Positions 24,761 to 34,679 of a stretch of 64,000 bases of DNA are shown here, in pieces. The DNA is from Welwitschia mirabilis (Eukaryota; Gnetophyta; Gnetopsida; Welwitschiales): assembly GCA_051453625.1 (NCBI GenBank), contig JBOZIK010000001.1, forward strand, positions 122,867,902 to 122,931,901. The letters are read 5' to 3'. The notes below the pieces were generated by a model. The model ran no database searches. It was not told the DNA's origin and was given only the letters and a program-made list of their open reading frames with translations. The translations under genes were made by a program, and so were the position numbers. How positions within the stretch are numbered: position 1 is the first letter of the stretch; each line of letters opens with the position of its first letter.

Positions 24761-25599
24761 ATACTCTACTCTGCTCTAATTTTACTCTTCCCCCATGTTA
24801 AATTTGACATTCTCCTAAATTCTGAAAAAATGATATTAGTCTTAATTGATATTCTTTCATAAAGTCGTTCTACCATAATTCAAAAACTTTAATATGGAGA
24901 GCATAAGAAAGTACGAAAGCATGACAAAGTAAAATTGTAGAGGTGAAAAAAAATTACTGACCTATTTCTTTCTTAAAATAGGCAGAAACATTTACTTACT
25001 ATTATATTAAATTTGCACATTCAAGAAGTAAATGATAATTTTTACTAAAAACAAAATAATTGGAAATGGAATTGTTGCATATGTTGCTAATGCTAGAAAA
25101 TGGAATGACATAGTAACAAGTATAATGATTTGAAAATTTTTTAATAGGAAATAGACATTGTGAATGCTGATGTAGGTTAGATAACATGGAAGAAAGGTAT
25201 TCATTAACTTGCAGTGGGAATCATCGATAATGAGAAGGGGAGCATTGAGAAAAAATTTAAGCAGAATGCTTAAGGAATAGAATATCACATTTAAGTGGTG
25301 GTCATTCTCTGCAATAGCAGGGTTTAATGAGGATCATCGAGAACTCTTAAGTTCTTGATAAGGATTGTCAAATTCATTGTGAAGCCAATAAAAGGAGTTC
25401 AAAGATGATTTTCAAGAACTCAAAAGTTCTCAATGGGATCCTTCAAATTCTTGCTAATTGATTATAATTAAGCAATTTAGAATAGAGAAGTAAAATTAAT
25501 CAAAGTAGTTATGGAAAAAATTTGAAAGGGATCATCAACCTCTTATTTCAAAATTAAGTTCAAGAGGATGAAGTTGATTTGCAAGCTAGCTTAAAGCTT

Positions 25600-25990
25600 C
25601 AGATTTGGGCTAATGTCAGTCAACTTTTTGAACTTTCATCTTGATGACTCGGCTTGAAATATAACCCAAATTTTTGACTTTGAGTTGATGTCAATCAACC
25701 TGATAATTTTATTTTATTATAGTTTTATAGAATGTAAGAAGACTATTAAGTTGGAATGAAATCTAACTCAAAGTTATGATTTTAAATTAGTATTAGTCAA
25801 CTTTTTATACTTACATCATAGTGGTTTAATCTATTGACTCAAATTTTTAGTTTTTAGTTACTGTTGATCAACTAAGAAATATTTTTTTATGCAACTACAA
25901 AGGTTTAGAAAATAGATCTCTATGTTAATTAAGTTGGCCCAAATTTTGACTTAAAGATTCAACTTTGAGTTAGTATCTGTTAACTAGATA
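25600..25990. repeat. Degenerate dimeric tandem repeat, period ~180 bp
   Basis: A motif of the form (g/a)tta.t.t..gtcaac recurs at about 25,610; 25,684; 25,786; 25,856 and 25,970, usually with a caaatttttgact-like stretch before it. The alternating spacing (~74, 102, 70, 114) gives a ~175-185-bp higher-order period with two subunits. Each motif is a variant of the partly palindromic gttgatgtcaatcaac. Confidence 0.55.
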
Positions 25991-26322
25991 AATGCATTTC
26001 TAAGATCTGTTTCGTAATAATGTGTTATTATAGGAGCAACATAGGTAACTTTCATTTCTCATTCTTTCCTAAAATATAAATTTTTCTCTATATTGTTAGT
26101 CATTGTTTGTATAGTATAGTATAAAGATCTTCCTTTAAAAAGTAAATTGTAGAATTTTACCAACCACTTAGTAATCAAGAATGATGGTAAGATTTAATGG
26201 ATCCCTGTAAAGGCTTACAACTCAGGAAAAACTACACTAACTATAAATTGATCTGAAGTTCTAACCTCAAATTGAATTTTGATTAGTTTGAAATTTCCCA
26301 ATTCTTATGTTCCTCTAAGATT

Positions 26323-26454
26323 ATTATTGACAATTGGTNNNNNNNNNNNNNNNNNNNNNNNNNNNNNNNNNNNNNNNNNNNNNNNNNNNNNNNNNNNNNN
26401 NNNNNNNNNNNNNNNNNNNNNNNNNNNNNNNNNNNNNNATTATTGACAATTGGT
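26323..26454. other. 100-N gap flanked by a 16-bp duplicate
   Basis: N at 26,339-26,438. The 16 bases attattgacaattggt lie directly before (26,323-26,338) and directly after (26,439-26,454) the gap. Best explained as an unmerged contig overlap. ORFs drawn through the N run are meaningless. Confidence 0.9.
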
Positions 26455-28314
26455 ACATCTTAACTATTGAACAAAAGAGGTATGTAATTTTTTCAACTTC
26501 CTTTACTTCATTACTGAACACACATGCACTAGGCAACTTAAAATAAATTACACTTGTAAGTCATATTAAATAAAACTTACAATATAAATCTCATTCTTTC
26601 ATGCTTTATCATTTATCATTTTACATTTTAGCCTTAGAGTTCCTTCATTCAATCATTTTTTAATCCTTACCATCTTTTCTTGGTTAATCCTCAAGGCTTT
26701 CACTCCTCCTTACTCTCTAATCAGTACCTTGGGGGCTAGAAAGATAAAACATTATCTTTTTAACTTAGGTTCTACTTAAATCGATATGTGTATTAGGAGT
26801 GTAGGCCCTCAATCACCTTAAATTTCAATTAGATCAAAGAACAAGATATAGTAGTTTCTATATTATGATTATAAATTGACTGCTAAGGTCTTAGATACCT
26901 TGGACACTTCCATTACTGAGACTGAGAAATATCGATTTAAAAATGATGTCCTTCCTTCAAGTTTGATGCTGTGATTCATTACTTAGAAGGAAAGTACCTA
27001 AGAATGAGAACTAAAGATTTGTATAAGTAACTCCATTAAGGGAATTTAGCCTATGATGTTTCTTTAGGCCAGTTATTGGGTAGATACAAGTGTTAGAAAA
27101 AAGAATTAGTTAGTTATAATGCACAAACCCTACACTTAGTCTTGCTACATCAAGTTTTAATAAGAAGAACATAGAGAAAATGATATGAAATACTAAGCCA
27201 TACTAGAACTTTTGGCAAACCCGACCAGAAGAGATTAACATGCTATCAAAGTCTCTAAGTGAGATGCATCTACTACCCTTGGGTGAGAGTTTTGTGGAAT
27301 TGTCATCTAAGATAAGACATTCTAATAACAAGAACAAGTTCTCTAGCCACTTCAAGAATTAAGTTGTTTTAGTCAGATGATTTATTGTTTTAGCTCTAGT
27401 AGCTTAAACTTATGATTTTATCTTATTTTTACAATATGATATAATAAACTTCTGGCTCAATAAGGTTTTTAAATTTTTAAAATATCTTATGATTACCTTT
27501 ATTTTCTTATGGATATATCAACTTCATTAAATGAAATTCAAACTAAATAATTTATCAAATTATTAAGATAATGTAAAATGATGAAAAATTTAAAACTTTA
27601 TCTTTAATAAAAGAGAATTTAATGATTATGCATGCTATTAAATTGAAAATATTCGAATTCACATTCCATCATAGACCAGAATAATATTTTTTTTTATTAC
27701 AGTGTGATAAATAGTTATAGCCTTAGTAACTAACTATATCACAAATAACTCCTAGGATACAACTATGCCTCAACTTTTTATTTTTCACAACTTAATTTTC
27801 TATCCACAATGAGGAGAGTGTAACCACTGATAGAGGAGTAAGGAACTGCAAGATTTCTTTTCTTTTTCTACTTTTCTTTTTTTCTTAATCCATATTGTGG
27901 ACAATTAATCCCTTAGTAGAATTCTCACAACTGCTATATTCCATTACCAAAGGCCTCTCTTGGGAATATTTGCTTGGTGCATTTATAGTATAACATTTAT
28001 GTGTCTTTTTTTTGTGTCTTTTTTATAAAAAATATATACATTTATCAAAACATATTATACCATGTGATGGAATGTGTCTCTTAATCTTATTCATACGAAT
28101 AATTCACAATCCCCTGTCACAGACTTGCTAAGTTAGCTTTTTATTTCATAATCATTAAATTTATCTTGAACAACTTAGTAAATGGATAGTTCAAATAAGC
28201 TTTAAGAAAGTGATACCTCTTTTGTTATCTAATCTAAAAAATTTCTTTTTATAAGAATAGTGGAAGTATTCTTTCCACCTTATAAAGATTTCTTGAATAA
28301 TGTAATATAGATTA

Positions 28315-29480
28315 ATGATCATGATATGCTCTTACTCTCTATCCATTAACTTGGTAGGTTATTTTCTCATTCGGCTCATGTACCTCTATGGCTCCATTTC
28401 CAAAAATTTTTGTTATAGTATAGGATCTTAGATAATTTTATTCATATTTCTATTTGAAATGGATCTTTTAGGATCATAGATCAATACAAAATATCCTACA
28501 TTAAAATTGGTTGTCCTAATTCTATTACCATGGTATATTTTAGTTTTTTGTTGTATGAGTTCTTTATGAAAAGAGCTTCTTTCCTATTTTTATCTAAANN
28601 NNNNNNNNNNNNNNNNNNNNNNNNNNNNNNNNNNNNNNNNNNNNNNNNNNNNNNNNNNNNNNNNNNNNNNNNNNNNNNNNNNNNNNNNNNNNNNNNNNTA
28701 TTCATATTTTCTATCCATTTCTTTTAAGCTATATCCAAGTTATATTTTAATTCTTTAGCTAATTTAAATGTTTTTTCCCTAAATTGAATGGGCAAAATAG
28801 TCTTTTTCTGTAGATTAATTCATATGGTGTAAACCCTGCGCTATGTTCTCAAGTTATTTTATAAGCCCATAAAGATTCATATAATTTGATAGTATAATTT
28901 TTTTTCTTACTATCTATGACCTTTATTAATATTCTATTTATTTCTCTATTAATCACTTTATCTTGGTCACTAGACTAAAGATGGTAGGCAGTAGAGAGTT
29001 TATGATGGATTTCATGTTTGGTCAAAAGCTTCTTGAAGACTTCACTAGTAAAATGAGTTCTCCTATCAAATATAATATTTTGAGGAGCTTCAAACTGATA
29101 GATAATATTCCTAAGGAAAATGTTAATTACAGCTTGGAAAGAACAATGAGAAATAGCCTCAGCCTTAACCCATTTAATGAAGTAATCAATGTAGGTCAAA
29201 ATGTATCTTTTTTCATAGGGGGAAGGATTGATAGATCCAATAAAATCTATTCCTCAAATGTTAAAAGGTTCAATTTATTAAATCCATTATTGTGGCATTT
29301 CTAATCTCTAGTTAAATACTTCTTCTCTTTGACACTTATCACAACCTTAGACATAAGCATTTGAATCTTTAAATATGGTGGACCAATAGTATCCCATATG
29401 AAGAATTTTTATTTTTGGTTTTCTTGCACCATAATGCCCTCCTCCTCCCTCGTGAGCTGCCTTTAGAATCTCTCCTTGTA
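28315..29480 (-). pseudogene. Integrase domain of the 14-kb element
   Basis: All three integrase parts are visible on the minus strand. The zinc-binding module reads AAHEGGGGHYGARK (about 29,415-29,455) with GCDKCQRE near 29,330, the HHCC ligands. The core has GIDFIGSINP (first Asp, ~29,220-29,245), TYIDYFIKWVKAEAI, then FDRRTHFTSEVFKKL (second Asp, ~29,050-29,075). At the third catalytic position the expected QVE is QDK, so Glu is replaced by Lys. The C-terminal part gives LYESLWAYKIT, AGFTPYELIYRKRL (28,790-28,850) and, after a 100-N gap, IYDPKRSIS and FGNGAIEVHEPNEK.TYQVNG (28,330-28,420). In-frame stops occur in the zinc module and C-terminus. The plus-strand ORF 28,963-29,304 is its antisense shadow. 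Confidence 0.92.
28599..28698. other. 100-N gap in the integrase C-terminal region
   Basis: The only 100-N gap in the window whose flanks I cannot see to be duplicated. By comparison with other integrases a few dozen codons between CPFN and IYDPKRS may be missing, so some real sequence is probably absent here. Confidence 0.97.
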
Positions 29481-29689
29481 ATTATTCTTTTACACATCTT
29501 TTAATAACATGATCTTTTCATTTTTTAAATAGCATGTTATCATGTCAAATGTAATCTCTAGATTTCCATAATAATCTTTCATTTTATAATAGTTCATAAA
29601 AGATGGTAATCTTTTATTCATAATAAAGTTGGCTATATCAGCATATCATTGATTGGTTTTTACTTGAAAAAGATATTCATCTAGAAACT

Positions 29690-31200
29690 CATCTCTTATG
29701 TTTATCTACTCTTCATCAAGAAATTATAGTCTTGAGAGGTGATCTACTACCACATTTTATATCCCTTTTTTTTCAAGAATGTTTAATTTAGATTCTTTCA
29801 TCAACAGNNNNNNNNNNNNNNNNNNNNNNNNNNNNNNNNNNNNNNNNNNNNNNNNNNNNNNNNNNNNNNNNNNNNNNNNNNNNNNNNNNNNNNNNNNNNN
29901 NNNNNNNTTTTATATCCCTTTTTTTTCAATAATGTTTAATTTAGATTCTTTCATCAACAGTAATCTCATAATTCTAGAATTTGCTTCTTTTTTATTCATC
30001 AAAAATCTAATAGCATTATGGTTTGTATGAACTTTCACTTTGTAACCTAAAATGTAATTCCTAAATTTCTCTTATGTCATTGCTACTGCTAAGAATTTTT
30101 TCTCTATTACTGTGTAATTTCGTTAAGCTGGTTTAAAGTTATTATTAATGTAAGCAATAGCATATGATTTGTTTTTATCTTTTTACCCTAAAACTAATCC
30201 CATAGCATAACTAGATGCATCAGTTATAATGTGGAATAATCTTGTCGAATTAGGTCCTTGTAAGATAGATGATTAAAAAAGTTTATCCTTTAAGTTTTAA
30301 TAAGCATTTTGAAATTAGTCTAGTCATATTCCATGTTCTTTTGTAAAATTTTACTCAAAGTTTTAGCAATTTTATTAAAGTTGGATATAAATCTTCTATA
30401 ATATCTAAGATGCTCTAAAAAAGATCTTCATTCCTTTAGTTTGGTTGGGGGTGAAATGTCTTTTATACCTTTAATTTTTTACTCATTAGTTTCAACTTCT
30501 TTTTAAGATGTTTTATGTCCTAGTATTACACCTTCTCTCACCATAAGATGACTTTTTAATTAACTAATTTTTATACATTTTCCTTCACATCTCTTTAAAA
30601 CGTTTTTTAACCTATCTAGTAACTCCTCAAAATCATTTTCAAAAGTTGAGAAATCATCCATAAATGCTTAGACAGTTCTTCCTATTATATCTTTAAAGAT
30701 GTTATTTACTAACATTTAAAAAGTATCTAGGGCATTATATAATTCAAATGGTAATTCTTTATAGGCATAAGTCCTCTAGTGACAAGTAAAAGTTGTATTA
30801 GCTTGATTCTCTAAAGCTACTAGTATCTAATTATAGCCATTGTATCCTTCTAAAAAATTGTAGTACTAATGTCTAGATATTCTTTTTAAAACTTGATCTA
30901 TAAATGGAAGAGAAAAATGATATTTGTAAGTTATAGTTTTCAACATTCAATTTATTTCGTTTCTTTGGTACCACTATGATAGGACTAACATAATCATAAT
31001 TAGATATGGGATAAATGAATCCAACATCCAAGAGTTTAGGAATTTTTTATTTAATTACTTCATGTATGTTTGGATTGCATCTTAATCCTAGTTGTCTATT
31101 TGGTTTGATAGAGGTATCTAAATAAATCCTATGTTGACATATTCTTGAATCTATTCTTTTAATACAATATGATTCCAAGCAAAATCTCCCTTCATTTTGA
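29690..31200 (-). pseudogene. Reverse transcriptase and RNase H of the 14-kb element
   Basis: The reverse transcriptase starts around LDTSIKPNRQLGLRCNP and KLLDVGFIYPIS (30,990-31,130), continues with VVPKKRNK, TYAYKELPFELYNALDTF (30,710-30,760) and the active-site box FMDDF (30,650-30,664), then ENDFEELLDRLKNVLKRCE. The catalytic Asp pair is intact, although stops such as the one before AFMDDF kill the frame. RNase H follows with TDASSYAMG (30,199-30,226; first Asp intact), NYTVIEKKFLAVAMT, EKFRNYILGYKVKVHTNHNAI and VVVDHLSRL (29,725-29,750). The usual TDH has become TNH. Order, spacing and motifs are those of plant Ty3/gypsy elements. The gap at 29,808 with duplicated flanks lies inside RNase H. 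Confidence 0.94.
29755..29960. other. 100-N gap flanked by a 53-bp duplicate, inside RNase H
   Basis: N at 29,808-29,907. The 53 bases at 29,755-29,807 are repeated at 29,908-29,960 with one difference (caagaat versus caataat). The RNase H frame reads continuously if one copy is dropped, which shows that the duplication is an assembly artefact and no coding sequence is missing. Confidence 0.95.
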
Positions 31201-31559
31201 TCAACTTTATTTTGAGTTTCTTTTTCTACAAATGAGTCAAATAGCTATTTATAATCAAGGGTCTATTTGAAGCTACTTCAATATATTCTAATCCTTCTTT
31301 AAGTGGAGGCTTGTCTATTTCTTGAGATGTTAAATATTACTCTTCATGCTTTTTTTCACTTTGCTTATTTAACATTGGTCTAGCCTCTTGTTTTAGAATT
31401 TCAATGATTCTAGCTCTTGTATTCTATGTCATTTCTTCTACAATTGCTACATCGAACAACTTAATCTCTTTCTTAAAGTCTTATAGACTAATTTTTATTT
31501 CCCCTCTTCTAGAATAAATAGTAGCATCTACTGTTCCCATATAAGGTCTTTCTAAAATT

Positions 31560-32215
31560 ATAGCATGATTGTCCCCTTGTGTCTTAAATCTATCTTGTAG
31601 ATAAATCCCTTGAGTTTGATGCATATATGATTTATAACTCCTTCTGGTATCACTGTCAAGTAATCTACTAGGTATACTTTTTTTTGATAAGGTATTAGTT
31701 TTGTCTTTTCCTATTCCTCATATATTTCATAGGCCATAACATTAATGCATATTCCCAAATCCACAAGTGCTTCAACTTTTCATTTTACATTGATTTTTAC
31801 ATCTATCATAGGTGTTCTAGAATCACTATACTTTTCATATTTTTTATTTTAAATAACTTGTGTAGAAGCCTAAGAATCTAGATCTTTTGTAATCATCTTA
31901 ATTTATTTTTCCTTCTTGCTTTTCTTTTTATTCTTTTGTTTTAAGAACATGCTCTTCATTTGCTTCCAGTACATAGACATGTCTTTTAGTAATTTTAAAA
32001 GACGTAATGATATTTTTATGTCTTCTAAAACTTTTGTTAAATAATCTATGTATTTTTTAATTTTTGGATGTTCTATTCGTTTACTTCTTATTAGAAAAGG
32101 TAGAGGATCTGTTGATGCATCATCTACTACTTTCTTCCCTGTATCTCTTTCTTTACCATTTGGATAACTATTCAAATTTGTATTCTTTTCTTGTAATTCA
32201 TGTGTCACTTTCTGG
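31560..32215 (-). pseudogene. Gag-protease linker and aspartic protease of the 14-kb element
   Basis: 31,903-32,208 is an open minus-strand stretch of 101 codons reading DPLPFLIRSKRIEHPKIKK, then YLTKVLEDIKISLRLLKLLK and KSMFLKQKNKKK. This is the linker (PFP.RL..., FLDVLK.L.INIPL..AL.QMP.Y.KFMK) that precedes protease in Athila/Tat elements. Protease follows: VEALVDLGICINVMAYEIYEE (DLG at 31,753-31,761, catalytic Asp present), then VDYLTVIPEGVINHICIKL. A stop after EIYEE and others break the frame. Confidence 0.88.
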
Positions 32216-32254
32216 TTTCTAGATCTAGTAGTTACAACTTTACTTATTGCTTCT

Positions 32255-33600
32255 TTGGATTTGGTTTAGGTTAAATAAGAGTTTTTCCTTCTTTCTTCTC
32301 TACTTTTGATTTTTCTCTTATGTCCTTTAGATCTCTATTTTTTTAATTCCTATAATAATAATATTATTCTTCCCTTTTTGAATTTACATACTTTTGTAAA
32401 GACCTTTCTATCTTACCTTCTCTTTTTTTTTTATTTTATAAGAATATGGTTTTTTCCTAATTTGGGTTGATTTCCCAAATTGAAATCTAATCTAGTTAAT
32501 ATCTAACCATTGAATAAATTCCTGCATCCAAGGATATTCTATTCTTTCATGATTATCTTCTCTATAATGTTCATAAGTAGGTCCTCCTTCCTCTTCAAAG
32601 TGATGTGTAGTTACCTGATCAAATTTTTCTACCATACTATTGGTCACTTTTTTATCTACTTCTTCTATAAGACTAATATGTTTTAAGCTATACACACTAC
32701 CATTTACTTCTGGGGTAAACACTTCATTTACATTTTTCTTCTTTTTATTTTCTTATTTTCATCCTTGACTCATGTTATAAAATTGAGTGATGGATTCTCC
32801 TCCTTCTCAAACATTCTTTGTTTTAATGCTTTCTCTACATAGTAAGTTTATTTCCTTTAAAGTTTGACTCTATAATCCTCTAAGTAAAGCTCTGACTCAT
32901 TCTCTAGCTATAATTTCTTGGTTAGGACATTTAACTAACAATATGTTATACCTATTGATGAATTCATCAAATCTTTGATTATCTTTTTGTTTAACATTTA
33001 AAATTTTTTCTCTTAAATCTTCAACTATCCTCATGCGTTGAAAGTTAGTTAAGAAAGCATTTTTAAGAGTTCCTCATGAAGTAAAGGTATAATTAGGATT
33101 TATATGATATCATAACTAAGAATTCCTTTAAAAAAAAAAAGGAAAATACCTTAGATAAGTAGATTCTTAATTCAGATAATTTGCTTTGTAGAAGGCATCA
33201 AACAGACTTAAATGCAGTAAGGGTTCTTTTAATTTCTATCCTCAGAAGTGGGTATTGACATTACATTTATATTTCTCACTTTTTTTGAGTGTTCTAGGGA
33301 TGTAGGAATAATGGAACATAAGTCTTCTATCTAATGGGTATTATGATTTAGAGGTCTCAAATCTTCATCATCTTCCCAATAGCATCCTACTACAAATTTA
33401 TTTTCAAGTTTATTTGCGTGAGTTACTTGAGAAGATTCTCCTTGATCAAAGAATGGTTTAAGAATAGTAAGAAACTTCTACTCTAATTCATCTATTAATT
33501 CAATGAAGATTTGTTTTTTTCATAGTCTTTCTAAGAGTGGTTTCATCCATCATAAAATCTTCCTCTTCTATTTCCATTTTAAATCTAATTCCATTTTAAT
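32255..33600 (-). pseudogene. gag of the 14-kb element
   Basis: From about 33,590 leftward on the minus strand come an acidic N-terminal piece (EEEDFMMDETTLRKTMKK), then RMRIVEDLREKILNVKQKDN, RFDEFINRYNILLVKCPNQEI (32,920-33,030) and VRALLRGL followed by SQTLKEINLLCREAL. The FINRYNILLVKCPNQE block corresponds to the capsid WERYK.LL..CPHHG block of Athila/Tat gag. Another open stretch at 32,492-32,722 (KFDQVTTHHFEEEGGPTYEH) lies between capsid and protease linker. Stops and frame shifts are frequent. Confidence 0.82.
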
Positions 33601-33689
33601 CATCTAGATCATATTTTTAGGGTCTCTAGCATACCTACCTTTTTCATCCTGCTATTTTACTTGGCTATCTTATTAGATCATAGTTTTTT

Positions 33690-33740
33690 TTTTCATCTTT
33701 TCTAGTTGGTTTTAATATAGACCTCCTTTTAGCATCAAAA
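33690..33740 (-). other. Expected primer-binding-site position, decayed
   Basis: Directly inside the 5' LTR the minus strand reads ttttgatgctaaaaggaggtc. Plant Athila/Tat elements often have a ttggcgc-type site here; this sequence could derive from one by G-to-A and C-to-T changes (gatgct from ggcgct), but the match is weak and the tRNA cannot be named. Confidence 0.3.
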
Positions 33741-34679
33741 TAATAAATGCTTATATGATGAAATAAACCGAAAAAAAATTAAGAAACTTTGCTAAAAAGT
33801 GCAAAAACTATGATACTGTTAATCTAAAATAATTTTAAATTATTAAATAAAAATGAAAGGCTTAGTAAAGAACTAGTTGGAATTTAACTATTTAGTTTAA
33901 AATACATTATTATAATAATATCATAATGCAATTACTTGAACTAGTCAGGTTTGTTTATTTGATGATAAAGTTTGTTATTTACATATATTACATGATGGTG
34001 AAATTAAAAAAGTAGTAAAACATGCTAGAAGTTAGAAAGATGCTAAACAATACTTATTTTTAAGAATTATTAATTATTCTAGTTTATGTTCAACTACACA
34101 AATAGGACCAAATGGAAATAGTATTACTTTTTCAAGTAATAAAACATGCACAGAATGTTAGCTTTTTATCCTTGTATTGAAATACCAAAATTTTACATAA
34201 AGATGTATTAATGATCTTGTGTTTTCCTTTCCAGGCAAAAGTTGGAGCATTAAAGATGTTGTTGCATCCTTTATAGGATGGCTAGAGCTTCTTTCTTGAC
34301 CTTCTTACTGAGTCTTATTACTAAAGCTATTTGCCAAAAAATTCTCCACCTTTGATGGTGATCTCTTCCTTTTACCCCTTTTTTGTTTTGTCATTTCCTT
34401 TCTTTGCTCCTTAGCGATAGGTTTATGGTTGAGGTTGTTACTTTCTGTCATGTCATCCTTCTCTTTCATCTTTATACTAATGAAATTTTGTACCTACAAC
34501 TCAATAACATAAAAATATATATACTAACCTACTAAAATACTAACTAAGTAACCTATTGATTAGCAAGTATATTAGCTTAATCTCTAAATAAAAACATCTA
34601 TTACTATCTAAAAAGGTATAATTATAAAAAAAATCATTTCATTAATGAGTAAAATTTACATTAAAATTATTTATTACCA
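33741..34679 (-). repeat. 5' LTR of the 14-kb element
   Basis: Homologous over its whole length to 20,725-21,890 but without the plastid rRNA insert. The right end is ...ttattacca (CA at 34,678-34,679). The left end is decayed to TA where the partner has TG. It lies directly upstream of gag in element orientation. Confidence 0.87.

Larger units (their letters stand above)
24770..28310. other. Non-coding or unrecognised part of the 14-kb element
   Basis: Between the extra ORF and the integrase end no domain is recognised on either strand. It holds a ~75-bp degenerate duplication around gaactcttaagttctt (25,330-25,450), the ~180-bp dimeric repeat at 25,600-25,990 and a gap at 26,339. A separate nested insertion cannot be excluded because the ends of this stretch are undefined. 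Confidence 0.5.
20725..34679 (-). mobile_element. Near-complete ~14-kb Ty3/gypsy (Athila/Tat-type) LTR retrotransposon, decayed
   Basis: Two same-orientation LTRs (20,725-21,890 and 33,741-34,679) enclose gag, protease, reverse transcriptase, RNase H and integrase, in that order on the minus strand, the Ty3/gypsy order. The gag-protease linker, the DLG protease, the RNase H DHLSR end and the integrase C-terminus all resemble plant Athila/Tat elements. About 6.4 kb lies between integrase and the 3' LTR and includes a decayed extra ORF. A polypurine-like tract abuts the 3' LTR and a possible 4/5 target duplication flanks the whole. Many stops and frame shifts, and LTRs differing at perhaps 15-20% of sites by eye, mark an old dead insertion. 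Three 100-N gaps lie inside, two of them probable assembly artefacts. Confidence 0.85.

Noticed and set aside
28963-29304. 113-codon plus-strand ORF
   Set aside because: Antisense to the integrase core, which has clear motifs on the minus strand.
2820-34679. Endogenous pararetrovirus (caulimovirid) as the source of the pol motifs
   Set aside because: Integrase with zinc module and DDE core follows RNase H, and LTRs are present; pararetroviruses lack both. No movement-protein-like region was seen.
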